Source: Burhinus oedicnemus (Eukaryota > Chordata > Aves > Charadriiformes > Burhinidae). From it: a DNA stretch of 64,000 bases. Shown here piece after piece: positions 39,089 through 52,000 of the stretch. The stretch spans positions 1,307,009 through 1,371,008 of the forward strand of contig VFFE01007738.1 of assembly GCA_008921705.1 (NCBI GenBank), in the 5' to 3' direction. The notes below the pieces were generated by a model. That model made no database searches. It was not told the DNA's origin and saw only the letters and a list, made by a program, of their open reading frames with translations. The first letter of the stretch is position 1; every line of letters begins with the position of its first letter. Position numbers and translations under genes: made by a program.

Positions 39089-40990
39089 CTTTCCATGGAG
39101 CACAGGAGCTCTCGATCCCCAGGTGTAAGAAATCAGGAAAGAAAGGCAAGAGACCGGCATGGCTGAGTCGAGATCTGCTGGTCAAACTAAAGGGCAAGAA
39201 GGAAATGCAGAGGCAGTGGAAGCAGGGACAGGTATCCTAGGAAGAGTATAGGGACGCTGCCTGGTTGTGTAGGGATGGGATCAGGAAGGCCAAGGTTCCG
39301 ATGGAGCTGAACATGACAAGGGACACAAGGAATAATAAGAAGGGCTTCTACAGGTGCATCATCCAGAAAAGGAAGGTCAAAGAAAGCGTACCCCCCCAAT
39401 GAACACAACTGGCAAACTGGTAACCAGGGACAAGGAGAAGGCTGAGGTACTCAACAACTTTTTTGCCCCAGTCTTCACGGGCAACCTCTTTTCCCACATC
39501 TCTTGAGTGATTGGACCACAAGGCAAGGACTGGGGGAACAAAGTCTCTCCCACTGTAAGAGAAGATCAAGTTCATGACCACTTGAGGAACGTGAACGTAC
39601 AGAAGTCTATGGGACCCGATTTGGTGCATCCTGGAGTCCTGAGGGAACTGGCTGATGTAGTTGCCAAGCCACTCTCCATGATATTTGGAAAGTCATGGAG
39701 GTTGGGTGAAGTCCCCAGTGACTGGAAGAAGGGAAACATTGCACCCATTTTTAAAAAAGGGTAGAAAGGAGGACTCTGGGAACTACCGACCTGTCAGCCT
39801 CACCTCTGTGCTTGGGAAGATCATGGAACAGATCCTCTTAGAAGCTATGCTAAGGCACATGGAGGACAGGGAGGTGATTTGACACAACCAGCATGGCTTC
39901 ACCAAGGGCAAGTCCTGCCTGACCAACCTAGCAGCCTACTATGATGGAGTGACTACATCAGTGGACAAGGGAAGAGCTACGGATGTCATCTATCTGCACT
40001 TCTGTAAGGCCTTTGACATGCTCCCCCACAACATCCTTCTTTCTAAATTGAAGACATATGAATTTGATGGGTGGACTGTTCTGTGGATGAGGAATTGGTT
40101 GGATGGACTCATCCAGAGGGTAGGGGTCAACATCTCAATATCCAGATGGAGATAGGTGACAAGTGGTGTCCCTCAGGGGTCTGTTCTGGGACCAGTACTG
40201 TTCAATATCTTCAACGGTGACATAGATAGTGGGATCAAGTGTGCCCTCAGCAAGTTTGCAGATGGCACCAAGCTGAGTGGTGCAGGTGACACACCTGAAG
40301 GACAGGATGCCTTCCAGAGGGACCTGGACAGGCTCCAGAAGTGGGCCTGTGTGAACCTCATGAGGCTCAACAAGGCCAAGTTGCAGGGTCCTGCAGCTGG
40401 GTTGGGACAACCCCCAATATCAATACAGGCTGGGGGATGAAAGGATTGAGGAGCAGCCCTGAGGAGAAGGACTTGGGGGTGTTGGTTGATGAGGAGCTCA
40501 ACATGACCCAGCAATGTGCGCTTGCAGCCCAGAAGACCAACTGTATCCTAGGCTGCATCAAAAGAAGCGTGGCCAGCAGGTCGAGGGAAGTGATTCTGCT
40601 CTTCTACTCCGCTCTGGTGAGACCCCACCTGGAGTGCTGCATCCAGCTCTGGGGCCCTCAGCATAGGAAAGACATGGAACTGTTGGAGCAGGTCCAGAGG
40701 AGGGCCATGAAGATAATCAAGGGGATGGAATTCCACCGCTATGAGGACAGGCTGAGAGAGTTGGATTTTCACCCTGGAGAAGAGAAAGCTCCAGGGAGAC
40801 CTTATTGCAGCCTTTCAGTACTTAAAGGGGGCTTATAAGAAAGATATGGACAGACTTTTTAGCAGGGCCTGTTGCAATAGGACAAGGGGTAATGGTTTTA
40901 AACTAAAAGAGGGTAGATTTAGACTAGATATAAGGAAGAAATTTTTTACAATGAAGGTGGTGCAACACTGGAACAGGTTGCCCAGAATAA
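39089..40990 (+). mobile_element. CR1 LINE, 5'-truncated and decayed, without its 3' end
   Basis: About 1.9 kb corresponds to the reverse-transcriptase part of the ORF2 of an avian CR1 non-LTR retrotransposon. The endonuclease half is absent, as usual for 5'-truncated copies. Recognition rests on many conserved blocks in the right order: [106 protein letters not shown] and a closing HWNRLP. Similarity stops abruptly just after HWNRLP. A CR1 copy normally keeps its 3' end, so this one has probably been cut or interrupted. A CR1 3' tail lies 1.1 kb downstream in the same direction. Confidence 0.93.
39150..40987 (+). pseudogene. CR1 ORF2 reverse transcriptase, dead copy
   Basis: In life this protein copies CR1 RNA into DNA at the target site. 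Here the frame is broken many times. Stops lie at 39,238-39,240, 39,504-39,506, 39,880-39,882 and 40,153-40,155. Single-base shifts are inferred near 39,398 (a loss by a C run), 39,755 (a gain in an A run), 40,382, 40,452 and 40,765 (gains). Two catalytic positions are also lost. In motif A the aspartate expected before FCKAFD is His (codon 39,997-39,999). In motif C, FADD reads FADG (Gly codon 40,264-40,266). The motif B block [11 protein letters not shown] is intact. It cannot encode an active enzyme. The shift positions come from comparison with a remembered consensus. Confidence 0.9.
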
Positions 40991-42086
40991 TGGCTCAAGG
41001 CAGATTTTGCTCTCAAAATGTGATAAAAGTTAGCCTCACCAAATAAGTGCCTTCTTAGGAATTTGCAGGTTTCTCATAGAAAATCAGAGGTTTCTCAAAA
41101 CACAGTAATTGTGTTGTGTGATTTCCTGACATCTCTGTACTCTGGTTTAAACAGGTCATGATGAATTGTGTCCTCATGAATAACCACTTCTGTGAAAATG
41201 TTAGGTGAGACACTTGAAATCTGCGGTTAGAGAACCCTGACTAAGCAACAAGAAGAAAAAGGCTGAATGACATCATCACTTACTGGAACTTCAGATTGTA
41301 TTTGCTTCAGAGATTTTCTTTGAACAATAAAAAGCCCAAAGTGCCCTATCTTGCATTCCTTTCCCTGTAATTTCAGTAGGAGTTTTGCATGGGATGAGCC
41401 AGAAAGGAGCCTCTTAAACTATGTCATTAAATACAGGAAGGGTATTTGTTTTTCCTCATAGCTATACATTAAAATATTCCTAAAAAATTTTGTTGAATTA
41501 ATTGCACAGGCAGCAAGTAGTAATGCAACAAGATAAAGTCTTAACCAAAAAGATACCGTTTAAGTATCTTCTTTCCTCGGTGAAATAAATGCCAAGAATT
41601 TATAAGCAAAGGAAGCATTGGTGTAGTTGTACTGAACACTTTTAAGACTAGTCACAAACTCTAGACTCATTAAAATTCATGACCTATAGAATGACACGGC
41701 TGTCAGCTCTACTCAGTTTTCGTTCTGGAGGCACATACTATCGTGCCACTTGTGAATAGGATAATCTTCTAAGCAACATGTCCCAGATTATATGTTTCTC
41801 TCCTTTCCTTAAATTCAAAGCAACAACTACCCCAGAAGAGAATATAATGAGGGAATACACCCAAATATAGGCAAGGATGCTTTATCGACAGATACAACAA
41901 GAGTTGTAGATCTACTATGTGACTGAACATTGCATACAAATTATTGGACTGACTTTGAACAGCCAAGTTGTTAGAGTCCTGAGAAACAGGAATATCTAGG
42001 GAGCCTGGTACCATTAGTCAGAGGATGTTTGTGACTTGCAGTACAGGCAAGATTTTTCCTATGTGTAGGAAATACTGAAATAAATA
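40991..42086. other. Unrelated DNA between CR1 body and CR1 tail
   Basis: About 1.1 kb of A+T-rich sequence with no CR1 similarity and no recognised gene, LTR or SINE. If the two CR1 pieces were once one element, this is an insertion accompanied by loss of roughly 70-100 bases of CR1. If not, it is ordinary genomic DNA. I see no clear target-site duplication at either border. Confidence 0.6.
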
Positions 42087-42180
42087 GTCTAGTGGAAGGT
42101 GTCCCTGCCCATGGCAAGGGGATTGGAACTAGGTGATCTTCAAGGTCCCTTCCAACTCTAACCGTTCTGTGAGTCTATGA
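42087..42180 (+). mobile_element. CR1 LINE 3' tail
   Basis: The segment reads tctagtggaaggtgtccctg, then ccatggcaaggggattggaa, and ends with ttctgtgagtctatga. This is the characteristic CR1 3' UTR with the decayed ATTCTATG-type terminal repeats used for priming. It is either an independent, very short 5'-truncated copy or the missing end of the CR1 copy that breaks off at about 40,990. Direction is the same for both. Confidence 0.88.
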
Positions 42181-43169
42181 AATAATTGCATTACAAAGAA
42201 AGTACTGATTACAAGGAATTGATTTCTGGATGAGATGGTGGATCATGTAAATGAAATATTTCTTAACAAATTATTTCTGATGGTTTAAATGTTTTATATG
42301 TGTGTATTTACAGGGCCATGATGAGAAAAATAGCTATCAGCAGCAGACATCAAAACACTGCTCTAGAAGGCAAGTGTCATCAAGTAGTCATCCCCAAACC
42401 TTTCCAGACACAAGGTCAACAGTAGTCTGTCATAAGACTAATTCTATAAATATAGGATTATGAAAATCCAATATTTGATACAAGTTTAATATGAATTGAT
42501 TTTTTTCTATCTTTGTTTCGTAATTGCAAATAAGGTCTTTTAAATAACTTCATACTTGTCAGATTGGCTTCTACCTGTCTCACATGGCCCATTATGGAGC
42601 AGTAAGAGCTAGAAGCTTATGTTAATTGTTGCCAGGAATAAAGACTTCGGTGTATGTAATATGAAACATCACACAGAGCACATGATAAGTACCATGGTTC
42701 AGAAGCAAAAGAGGATAAAGAGAGAAGCAGAGACCACTGGAGGCTGTAATTCTAAGCAGTCTCCTGAATACGATGCTCGTTTTGTATAATCCTTGGGGAG
42801 TACCTCATCCAACAGTTGTCGGGTTCTGTATCTGATTACATTAAGGTGAAATCTGAAAAATACAGGAATATGTTGCCTGTTTCTTAAGGATAAATGCAGT
42901 TTTCACACTAAGAGGGACAGTGTTCCTTAATATGTCTGGGCACTGTGGGATGTGATGAGAAATCATTGAACAGATTAATATAAAGTCTTGCTGAGCTGTG
43001 GAATTTCGCCTCTGTTGTTCATATCTGGTAATGCAGCTCTTCCAGGGGAAACTGTCATTTCTTGACACCTTCAAGTGCACTAAAGGCATTTTAGGACAAC
43101 ATAGGCCAACACAGGAGTTCACAGTGTAAAGCTCTGATCCTTAAACCTCTGTTTCTCTTTGCCTCTGCT
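42181..43169. other. Non-coding stretch
   Basis: Unique A+T-rich DNA after the CR1 tail. No gene or repeat was recognised. Confidence 0.5.
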
Positions 43170-43226
43170 AAAGTCCACTGAAATCACAGTGTGCAGGAGT
43201 CAATAAGCAGAACTGGGCCCTGATTG
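43170..43226 (+). repeat. Ancient amniote SINE-like relic (weak)
   Basis: The pieces aagtccactgaaatca, gcaggagtcaat and gcagaactgggccctga appear in the order found in an old amniote repeat whose 3' end, as I recall, runs from a TCCATTGAAGTCAATGG-like core to AGCAGAATCTGGCCC. The match is short and decayed. Confidence 0.35.
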
Positions 43227-46200
43227 CAGTGAAAAACAGTGAAGATGACTTACAACACTCTCAAATAATAATTGCAGAATGACTTGTATCTGCCACCTTA
43301 CTCTCCTCCTTGCTGGACAAATGCTTCATTCCTCTCCTGCCCTTCTTCACTGCCCAGGGCAAAAAGCCTGCTGTTTGGGGTGTCCTGATTCACTGCTGCC
43401 ACAGAAGAATATCTAACGTCTGCGTTCCCCTCTGCCCACTGTAAGTGAGACGCAGGTCAGAGAACTGCATGCCTCACGCACCCCCTGGGGCTGGCCCTGG
43501 ATTGCTAAGCTCCTCAGCATTGCTCACTCACGACTCTTCCCACGCAAGAGGCTGGGCACGCCAGCACCTTTCTCTATGACCAGTAATAGCATTTCCTGAT
43601 TTTGGGTTGCATTTCCATTCTCCAGTTCACAAAGCATACTGCAAAGTTAAACATCAGCCTGCCTTCACCTTCCAGCCCCAGTAATGTGTTACTCTGCTCT
43701 GAGTCCTGCCTTAGTAAACAAGGACTCTATTACAAAAAGAATATCAATATTAGAGTAATTTTCTCAAAACATTTCCTTTTGTGCATGTGTGGTGTGGGGG
43801 AGAAGCAGGAAGTAATACCTGTATTTTCTTTTAGAGTAAATGTTTAAATTACTCTTTCTGCACAGCATCTAAATGCATTCCATGTTCCCCTAAAATTTTT
43901 TATTGAGATATATGTTGATATGTATTCTCCCATTTCAAAAGATTTTTGGAATACATGAAAAGTTGTAATACAGAATAGTTACAGTCTTGCTTTGTTTCCA
44001 CTGATGTTATAGAAACATTTAGATATTTTACCAGGCCAATGATCCTTCATAGAATACAGTTTTAGGAAAGGTAGTCTATGTGTTTTGTTTTAGAGGACAG
44101 AAATAGTCATTACTCAGAGCTATCTCTGTAACATGAAAAATAGTTAAATTTTAACTTCAAACAGTGAGAGAATACAGAAAGTCATGTAGTGTACTCATTC
44201 TTTCATGCCCACAGTGTTTTGCACTAGCTGTAGTCTTTCATGTCAGTATTTTTGTACACAACTGGTGCAAACTAGGTGGTCTTTGAAAGCGTTGGTGAAA
44301 GTGTAAGGAATGGAGCATTTGATTGAGACTCTGAGTTGAGTATCCTTTTCTTTTAGTAAAATGTTTGTCTCAAATTTGTTGCTTCTATGTCCTTGCTGCT
44401 GTGTTAATCCAGAGAAAGAGAAAACATGATATCTATTTTTGTTCTTCCTATCCATGATACCTGTCTTTAAAGTTAGCAGTCTCCTTAATCTGGTTCCCAC
44501 TTATCTGCTAGTAGATAAGGCTCAGTGGTTTAGCTAGTTAAACACTTCTCTTCCAACTGGCTTATTGTGATTTATTGACTTGTTATTGTTCAGAGAAAAT
44601 GTTTGAGCTAGGTGCAATGCCAAAAAGCAGTCATTTGCTACCAGAGTTTCTGTTGTTTTTGTTGTTGTTAGTACAATGCATTTTCTTACTATTTCACTTC
44701 TTTTCACATCCATCCTTGTCAAACTGCAGAGGCGACCAGAGCAATACACAGTGGCTGCCCACTAGGCCGTGCACGTCTGATAACGCTCCCAGCAGGACCA
44801 TGAGTAAAGAGCATTAAGATGGGAAGCACACAGTGATGGCTCCTGCTAAAGGTCACAAAGTAGCTAAGCTGTGATGGTAGATGCTTTATAGCTGGTTGTA
44901 TGTAAGACTCTGGCCCTCCCATTTTAATGTGGCACCATTTGGGAGTGATGTCCAGGACCAGAAGCAGTGGTCTTAGCTTGTGACATGTTGATCTGAGTTC
45001 ATTCACAAGCAGGGCTCCACCCAGCTGTCTTTCATGGAGGAATTATTTCTTTCCCTTACTAGCTATTGCAGCACACTAGCTGTAGAAACAGAACTGCCTT
45101 CCACTCTCTCACAGACAGGATGAGCTACTGAATTTGCTAGTGCTGTCCCTCTGGATCGGACTGACAACAAAGCTGGTGAAATGTAATTCTAGTTTAATGT
45201 CATCTAATGGAGCAGTATCTGTATTTCTGTGGGATATCTGCAGAAGCATCTTGTTGTCACACCTGAGGGCAGGTCTTCAGACTTCATCCCAGCAAAGCAT
45301 TTATCAAAAGTTCACCAGTTCTTTTCATCCAAGATCAGGTATCTCCAGATGCAGCCAAGAAGTGGCTACAGATCCTCTCTGCAGTCAGACAGGCCCACAT
45401 GGAAGCGGCTTCTTGACCTCACCAGTGGTGTGGAAATTAAAAAAAAAAACAAGACATTTTCAGCTAAACTGTAAATACTTCTGTTACATTATACATTTTT
45501 TGCTAATGATTATCCCACATGAGTCAGGCTGAAATCTGAAAACTTAAGCTGAAGGTAAGCAAATGTAACTTTCTGTCAAATCTCTCTCTGACACTGATGC
45601 ACTACGTGCACGCAGAAATTACGCTGCTTTCCTAAACCCCAGTATTGTTACACTGGTAGTCAGGGACCAAACATGTCACTGTAAGCATTCACTATAGCTT
45701 TTCCCTTATAGGAAGGGCAAATAACTGGTCTGATGTATAAGATTTTATATAGGTGCCCATACTAAAGATCATACCAGTTTATCTATTTAATTAGATGACA
45801 TCCCCAACCAAAATAGTGCATACTGCTGCAACAGTTGTGTGTGGAAAAGGTCTCTGTATTGATTTGTCCAGTGAAAATGTATAAACTTAGTTGGCATATG
45901 TCTAATGTCATCTGTCTTCAGATCAAGTCTGGACATTAGTAGGGCAAGACTCATGCAGGAACATTGTCTTCCTCCATTCTCCAAAGACCTTGAGAAGTTT
46001 TCAAGGTCCATTTGACTTTGCTTAGTTTAATGTTATAATGAAAAGTTTTTGCCTCCACAGCATTACGAAACTTGGACCCTTCCTGGCAAATACGGATCTA
46101 AATTAGAGATTTCATCTGGATGATTAGTGCTCCTTAGACTTGGCCATTCCTGGCTTCAGACAGCATTAATGTGGTGCTGATTCCACTCAAAGGTACGTAC

Positions 46201-47890
46201 CAACTGTGGAAGAGCAGAACATTCAAGACAGCTCTTTCATAATTTTCTCTGCACAGTCCAGGGACTGCACAACCGTTTCAGATGCCCTCGGAGAGAGCCA
46301 GCATCCTGCCTTTGCTCCTCCACATTGGATCTGCTCTGCTATATGCTGCAGTATGGTCAATGTGGAAAGCCCAGTCATGAATTGAACCTAAAGGGATCTG
46401 CTCTGACCTAGAAGAGCATTTAATGTATCTCAACTTTTTCTGGTGAAAAAGATTAGTCCAATGTGGAAGTATAAGACGAAAGCTAAAGGCAAAACTCAGT
46501 CCCCAGTCTTCCACGGAGCAAGGAATTTGTACATAGATAAGGCAAAGGAAATCCCATAAACACAGGTGTTTCATCTTGCTTATTTTTTCATTGATTCCTA
46601 AACTATGGAAAGAACATTCTTAACCATTTTGTTAGAGGTTACCTATTTCCCCAGTTAACCTTCAGCTTGCCTAAAATGTTAACATTTTCAGTTTAATCCA
46701 TGAAATATATACAAAGTGAAAATATTCAATAAATGGAAAAACAGAGTTTAAAGCTGATTCGTGGAAACTCCTATGTAAGCTCATCTTACGAAGCATCTCT
46801 CAGCAAAATAGCAAGTCTTTATCTCTAGTCTCTTTACATTTTTTAAACTCACAGCCTAAAGCATATTTTCTTTTCCCAACACTGCTAGAATTCAAGATGC
46901 ATCTTTAATTGGTTTAATGGAGCCACAAGGCATTACATTAGACAGCTTTTTCCTAGTTCACAGAGGTCATATTGACATGTAACTCGTGGTATTTCCTTGT
47001 TTTCAAGATAAGATAAAACAAAGGGGAAGTGTTCAGTTCCAGGTGAGTGGGAGAGGGCACAAGAAATGGGAAGAAGATAAGAGTGTTTGATGCAGGTGGG
47101 AATTTATCATGCAGTGTCTTTTTGCACTCAGGCTGCAATTGCGTAGGACTCTGCGAGCTTACAGCATCTCAGTCTTCCTATTCCTACTTTAAGAATGCAA
47201 GCAAATAAGAGAGTAATATAGCGGAGTAATGAACAGTTGCATCAGTCAATGTCTCCTTTCACATGTCATAAGGGTATAGCAGGTTTTACTAATACAGATG
47301 GCATGATGCTGGGGTAACTCCCAGTCACCTCTCATGTTAGAATAGCAGCATAAATGCAGATAAAAGCTACTCGTGGCTGGTTTTCAATCCCATCCTCCCA
47401 GAGGAGCCAAATAAATTCTGCAGTCATGAAAAATTGGATTGAATTTTAATATCTGAGTGCAATTTCTTTTCAGCAAATAGATTTATAAGTCTTCTCCTTT
47501 CTTCAAGTGTCATATGCTTCTGGTCTTTTCTACACCAGCACACACGGCAACCTTGACTAGCAGGGATGGCCAATAGTCCACCAGTATTTACTACTGTCCT
47601 AGATGAGTGCAGCTAATCAATAGCACAAAGTTCATAAGATTCCCTTGTTCCAGTTTCCCCCTTCCCACTGGGAACAATTGTTCTTGAGCCTTTTGTGCAG
47701 CTCATGTAGAGGTGAAAATGTTCTGCCAGTCTTTTGCTTACGATTTTTTAGCCAACTCACGGCTTTAAGGGGCAAACTGGAGTTCATGGTCAATAGCATT
47801 CATACTAAAGGTGGTTCTTAGAGTGGTTTCTAGTGGCTAGCTATCTTGAATGTGAGCATTCTTTTTTCTTCCATTTCTAATCTTCAGCTA
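43227..47890. other. Non-coding stretch
   Basis: No gene and no recognisable transposon. Frames of up to about 130 codons occur (for example 45,134-45,532) but show no domain and no supporting splice or start context. An A run lies near 45,440. Several AATAAA hexamers occur without an adjacent coding frame. Confidence 0.5.
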
Positions 47891-49092
47891 GTGTCATGGA
47901 TTTGAAGGTCAAAAGGGATGATTGTGGTCATCTAACTTAACTTCCTGAATAACCTAAGGAGTGGGACTCTCCTACGAATTGTTGCTGCAAGGTCAGTACT
48001 TGTGCTTCAAGTAGAATATCATCTTTACAGAACCATCCATGCAGAGTAAAGAAAAAAAATTGCACATTCTCTGCACTTACTCTGTTCTTCTACCAGCTCA
48101 ACTTTGGAGTGAAGTCTGAACTTTGCAGTTAATGTGAATTTATGAAGTTTCAAAATCCAGCCACTGCATCTTATGTCTAAAATACAGCAGCATCAGCTGT
48201 CAGATTTCTCTTCCTTTTGTGCTGTGTAGGGGGCTATGATTGAGTCAGGTGGTCTTTTTTGAAAGGAGCTAAATAGTTTGAGATCTTGGAGTCTTTCACC
48301 ACAAAACATATTTTCCTTCCTTTTACTTATTCATGTTTCTCTTCTCTGGACTCTTGGATTCTCCAGTATCGTTTTTGAGTTTTAAGTGCCAGAACTGTAC
48401 ACAGATTTCAGCAACAGTAGTACCAATACCAGGTAAAAAGGTAATATAACCTGCTGGTCTTTGAGATTCTGCTGCTTTTGTACGCCAAGATTACACTGGC
48501 CCTCTTGGTTACTTTATTGTGCAGAAGACTAATTTTCATATACAATCCTACAAATTTCTTTCAAAGTTGACGATCCTCTGGATAGATTTCTCAGCTTGTT
48601 ATTGTGGCATGCATGCTTCATTTCCAGGTGTGTGATTTTATATTTGGCTCTACTGAAATGTGTATTTGCTCATTGTGCATAATTTACCAAGCCATCCAGC
48701 TTACTTTGCATTATTGGTCTAGTCTTCTTTAGTTAACATTCCCCCAGTCTGTATTCTTTATCAGTAATGTTTCCATATTTGTTTTTTTTTCCCCAAGTCA
48801 TTGATAGAAATATTAAGTAGCAGAGAACAGACCCTTAGGGACTGCATTCAAAACAGCTATTAAACACGATTCCTACTTATAATTACACATGGAAACTTAT
48901 TATTTAACCAGCTTTTAATCCATGTAATGTACATAATTTTAAGTTTTTATTGGTCTGGTTTATTAATCAATACGTCACCCATAAAACACCACAGACATAC
49001 AAACACTTTGCATCAACCACTGGCACACAAACTTTTCACTTTGAGTTAGTCTGACAGCATAAGTTGTAGATAAACCGATGCTGATTAGCTTT
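47891..49092 (-). mobile_element. Ancient CR1/L3-type LINE fragment
   Basis: About 1.2 kb follows, on the minus strand, an old amniote CR1-like LINE covering the C-terminal part of its reverse transcriptase and its 3' UTR. In plus-strand order the recognisable pieces are aaggtcaaaagggatgattg and tcatctaacttaacttcctg (3' UTR), ctaaatagtttgagat, gtgccagaactgtacacag, aggtaatataacct, cattgatagaaatattaa, ccagcttttaatccatgtaa, and gttagtctgacagc with ctgattagc. All are in the expected order and spacing. Identity is clearly lower than for the CR1 copy at 39 kb, so it is much older. No frame survives. The family is remembered from turtle, crocodile and bird sequences. Confidence 0.82.
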
Positions 49093-52000
49093 GGGCTGAT
49101 GCCTTCCTTGTTACTACTGTCTGTCTTTAGTAGGTGTTGTGTTGTTTAACTCTCCTGGGGAGTTGGCTCTTGGGAAGCGAGAGGTCCAACGTCCCAAAGT
49201 TCACAGGAAGGTCCAAAGTGGGAGATGGACAGTGTCCATGGCTCACCATGAGCTCTAAGGCAAAGTGCAGCTCCTTTGTTGCTGCCGCAGTATTTCTTCC
49301 TTGTTTGTTTGGACACCACATGGTTTAATATTTCCACACATAGCTAATGAAATTCTCAAAATAATATCATTACAACCTGTTCCATTTTCTTTACTGGTAG
49401 ATTATTTTTAAATAGGTAAAATAGCTAAAATGAAGATTGTGCAGATAAACAGTGTGATTTTTTTGAGATCTAATCATCATGTAATGCAAGAAAATAATAT
49501 TACTTTATGATATGGTAATAGCTAATGTTGAAATGTGTTACTGTCTACAGGTAAAACACCTGATTACTTTAATGCAGCACAATTATTTCTGTGTTGTTAG
49601 ACTATATCTAAGTAGATATCTGGACTAGCTTTTTTTTAAAAAAGCAGAAATCTGTGATGCATAATACCATCTGTATATTGCTTTGTGTGTCTCTTTACCT
49701 GCATAAAATAAATAGTAATTTTTTTTCAAAATGTCATGAAAAATGTTTCTCCTCAAAAAATATATCTCAGAGCATCTTTGTATTATCAGTGAGTTTAAAT
49801 AAAAGGGAGAAATAGCCATAGGTGGAAATTAATGTGACTTCCCCCAAATTTTTCATCATCCAATTAATATTTTATTAAAACACCTCATTTAGGCACAAAA
49901 AATGCTATCGTAAAACCATGATGACTTGTAAATTTTTACTCTGTGAACTGTCTACCGTTGTTTCAGTCATAGTGCCTCAATATTTGCCAATGCATAAGAC
50001 CATTGCTGCTAATCATTCAACATGGAGATGGGATGTATGATCTGTACACACGATTTTGCAAATTGGAAGGCTGGATAAATGATACAAAGAAGTGATCTGT
50101 CCTATTTATTCCATATGAATCCTGAGCAAAATATTCTAGATTTATCAAAAAATAAGTATTTTACTGTAAATAATTTTTATAAGTGGTATTGAGCCACTGT
50201 CTGGTACGTTAATACCAAGTCAAAAACTCACCAGCATATTCTTCAGACCTGTTACTAAATCAGCTCACTTTCTGCAAAGCCACACTCCTTCTTTACACCT
50301 TTAAGTCAATGGTCACCCTCTATCGTACCACTGTGACGGAAGCATGCTAGTGGAATTTGACTCCGAGCATTAAGGGTTAAGCTTTTTGAAAAGTGCATTG
50401 TTTTAAGTTTCCCAGAGGGTGAGTCATCTTGCAGTGCATTGCATCGAGGTGCATCAGTCATGTAGCTTTATGTCTTGGAGTCATAAAGTCACATAATCAG
50501 ATGTGACTGACACTATTTGACATGACAAGTCACCCAGGAAAGTGCAAGAAAACAAAAAACATGTTTTTCTGAAAATTCTGGTTAAAGCTGCTGTCTTTTC
50601 CCATGTTTTGTTTTACATTGTACTGAGGAACATATGTTTTATAATGGGTAGGGGGAGGGAAAATACATGAAAAGATTTTCTGATGTAGAAAAAATACAAG
50701 CTATTGTCATCTGGGCACAGTAAAACTTATACAGAGAGTGTTCCTGCAGTCTTTTCACAGTGAAAGCCTTTGGGAAGAGTATTTCTCTTTGGATATGAGA
50801 AGTTGAAGAAGCACAAGACTCTTCACACAAAGCACAAGTGCTTTTGTAATGTAGGGACAAACACGCATGCACACGCATGCACGAGCGCTTTTGACAAGAC
50901 CCACAAAAGAAATTAAACACCTATGTAACTTTATATGGCAGCACATCACACATGCTGAAGATTTCTTCTACTTGAAAGTACTCACATGAGACAGTTCTGG
51001 CACAAGAATACCGAAAAATATAAACCCAGGAGTTTCTAGAGTTAGAGTTGTTCTCTTTACTTCTGGTTCAATATCATGCTCAGGATACGATACCCAAAAT
51101 TTTCACAGGGCTTCCAAAATTATTGTCAGGATGAAATGCAGCCTTCTTCCCCTGCTGCTTTGCCTGAGCATCTATGCACACAGACTGTTGCACAAAAAAG
51201 ATTGTAAATCCTTGTACGCACGCTTATACTAAGTACACTTTTCAGTTCTCCTGAAGTGCTGCATAATTGGAAATGTCCAACAAGTTCATGCTAAGATGAG
51301 TTCCGTTACAGCTTGTTTTCGCATGTTGTTTTCTTTTTTTATGATATTTCATAGCTTTATTTAAAAACTAATTTTTAAGAGTTACGTAGTTTGACATTAT
51401 GACAGTCCTCTAAGATAAATGCTTGAAAGGGGTCTATAAGAATTCAAACAGGGTAAGATATAACAGTAAAAATTATCTGAAGAGTTTAGGCAGGTTGGCT
51501 CTTGATTATTTTAATGCTTATGGTAGTCAATAATAAAAAATTGAGGAGTCTTACAGTAGAAATTTTCAGGTCCTAAGAAAATGATCCCATAATTAAGTGC
51601 TCAGGTTCTAGTGTCTGTTTTTCTATTCAGCCGTCTTATTCCTTGTAGCCTTTTCCCAACATCTCACTCTTTCTCAATGGAGTTAAGCAAGCAACAGCTT
51701 ATAGGTAGGAAAACATAAAGGTATAATTATAGATATAAAGGTATAAAGTTCAGGTTTCTACAGACAGACAATAAGAAATCAACATTCAAAAAATCAGGTT
51801 ATTTGCTTTTTTGTTGCACAAATGTGGACTTAGAAGCTTAATTGTAAGTCCCTGAGTTGATGTTTTGTGCCATGCAACAGTAAGATTCATGCTGTGATAA
51901 AACAGCTTCTCAAGAAGCAAGAAACTGAGCCTAGCTAAGGTATCAGCTTTCAAGAAGCTGGCTTTTATTTTGCTTCTGCAGTATTTATCCCCTAAGCCTC

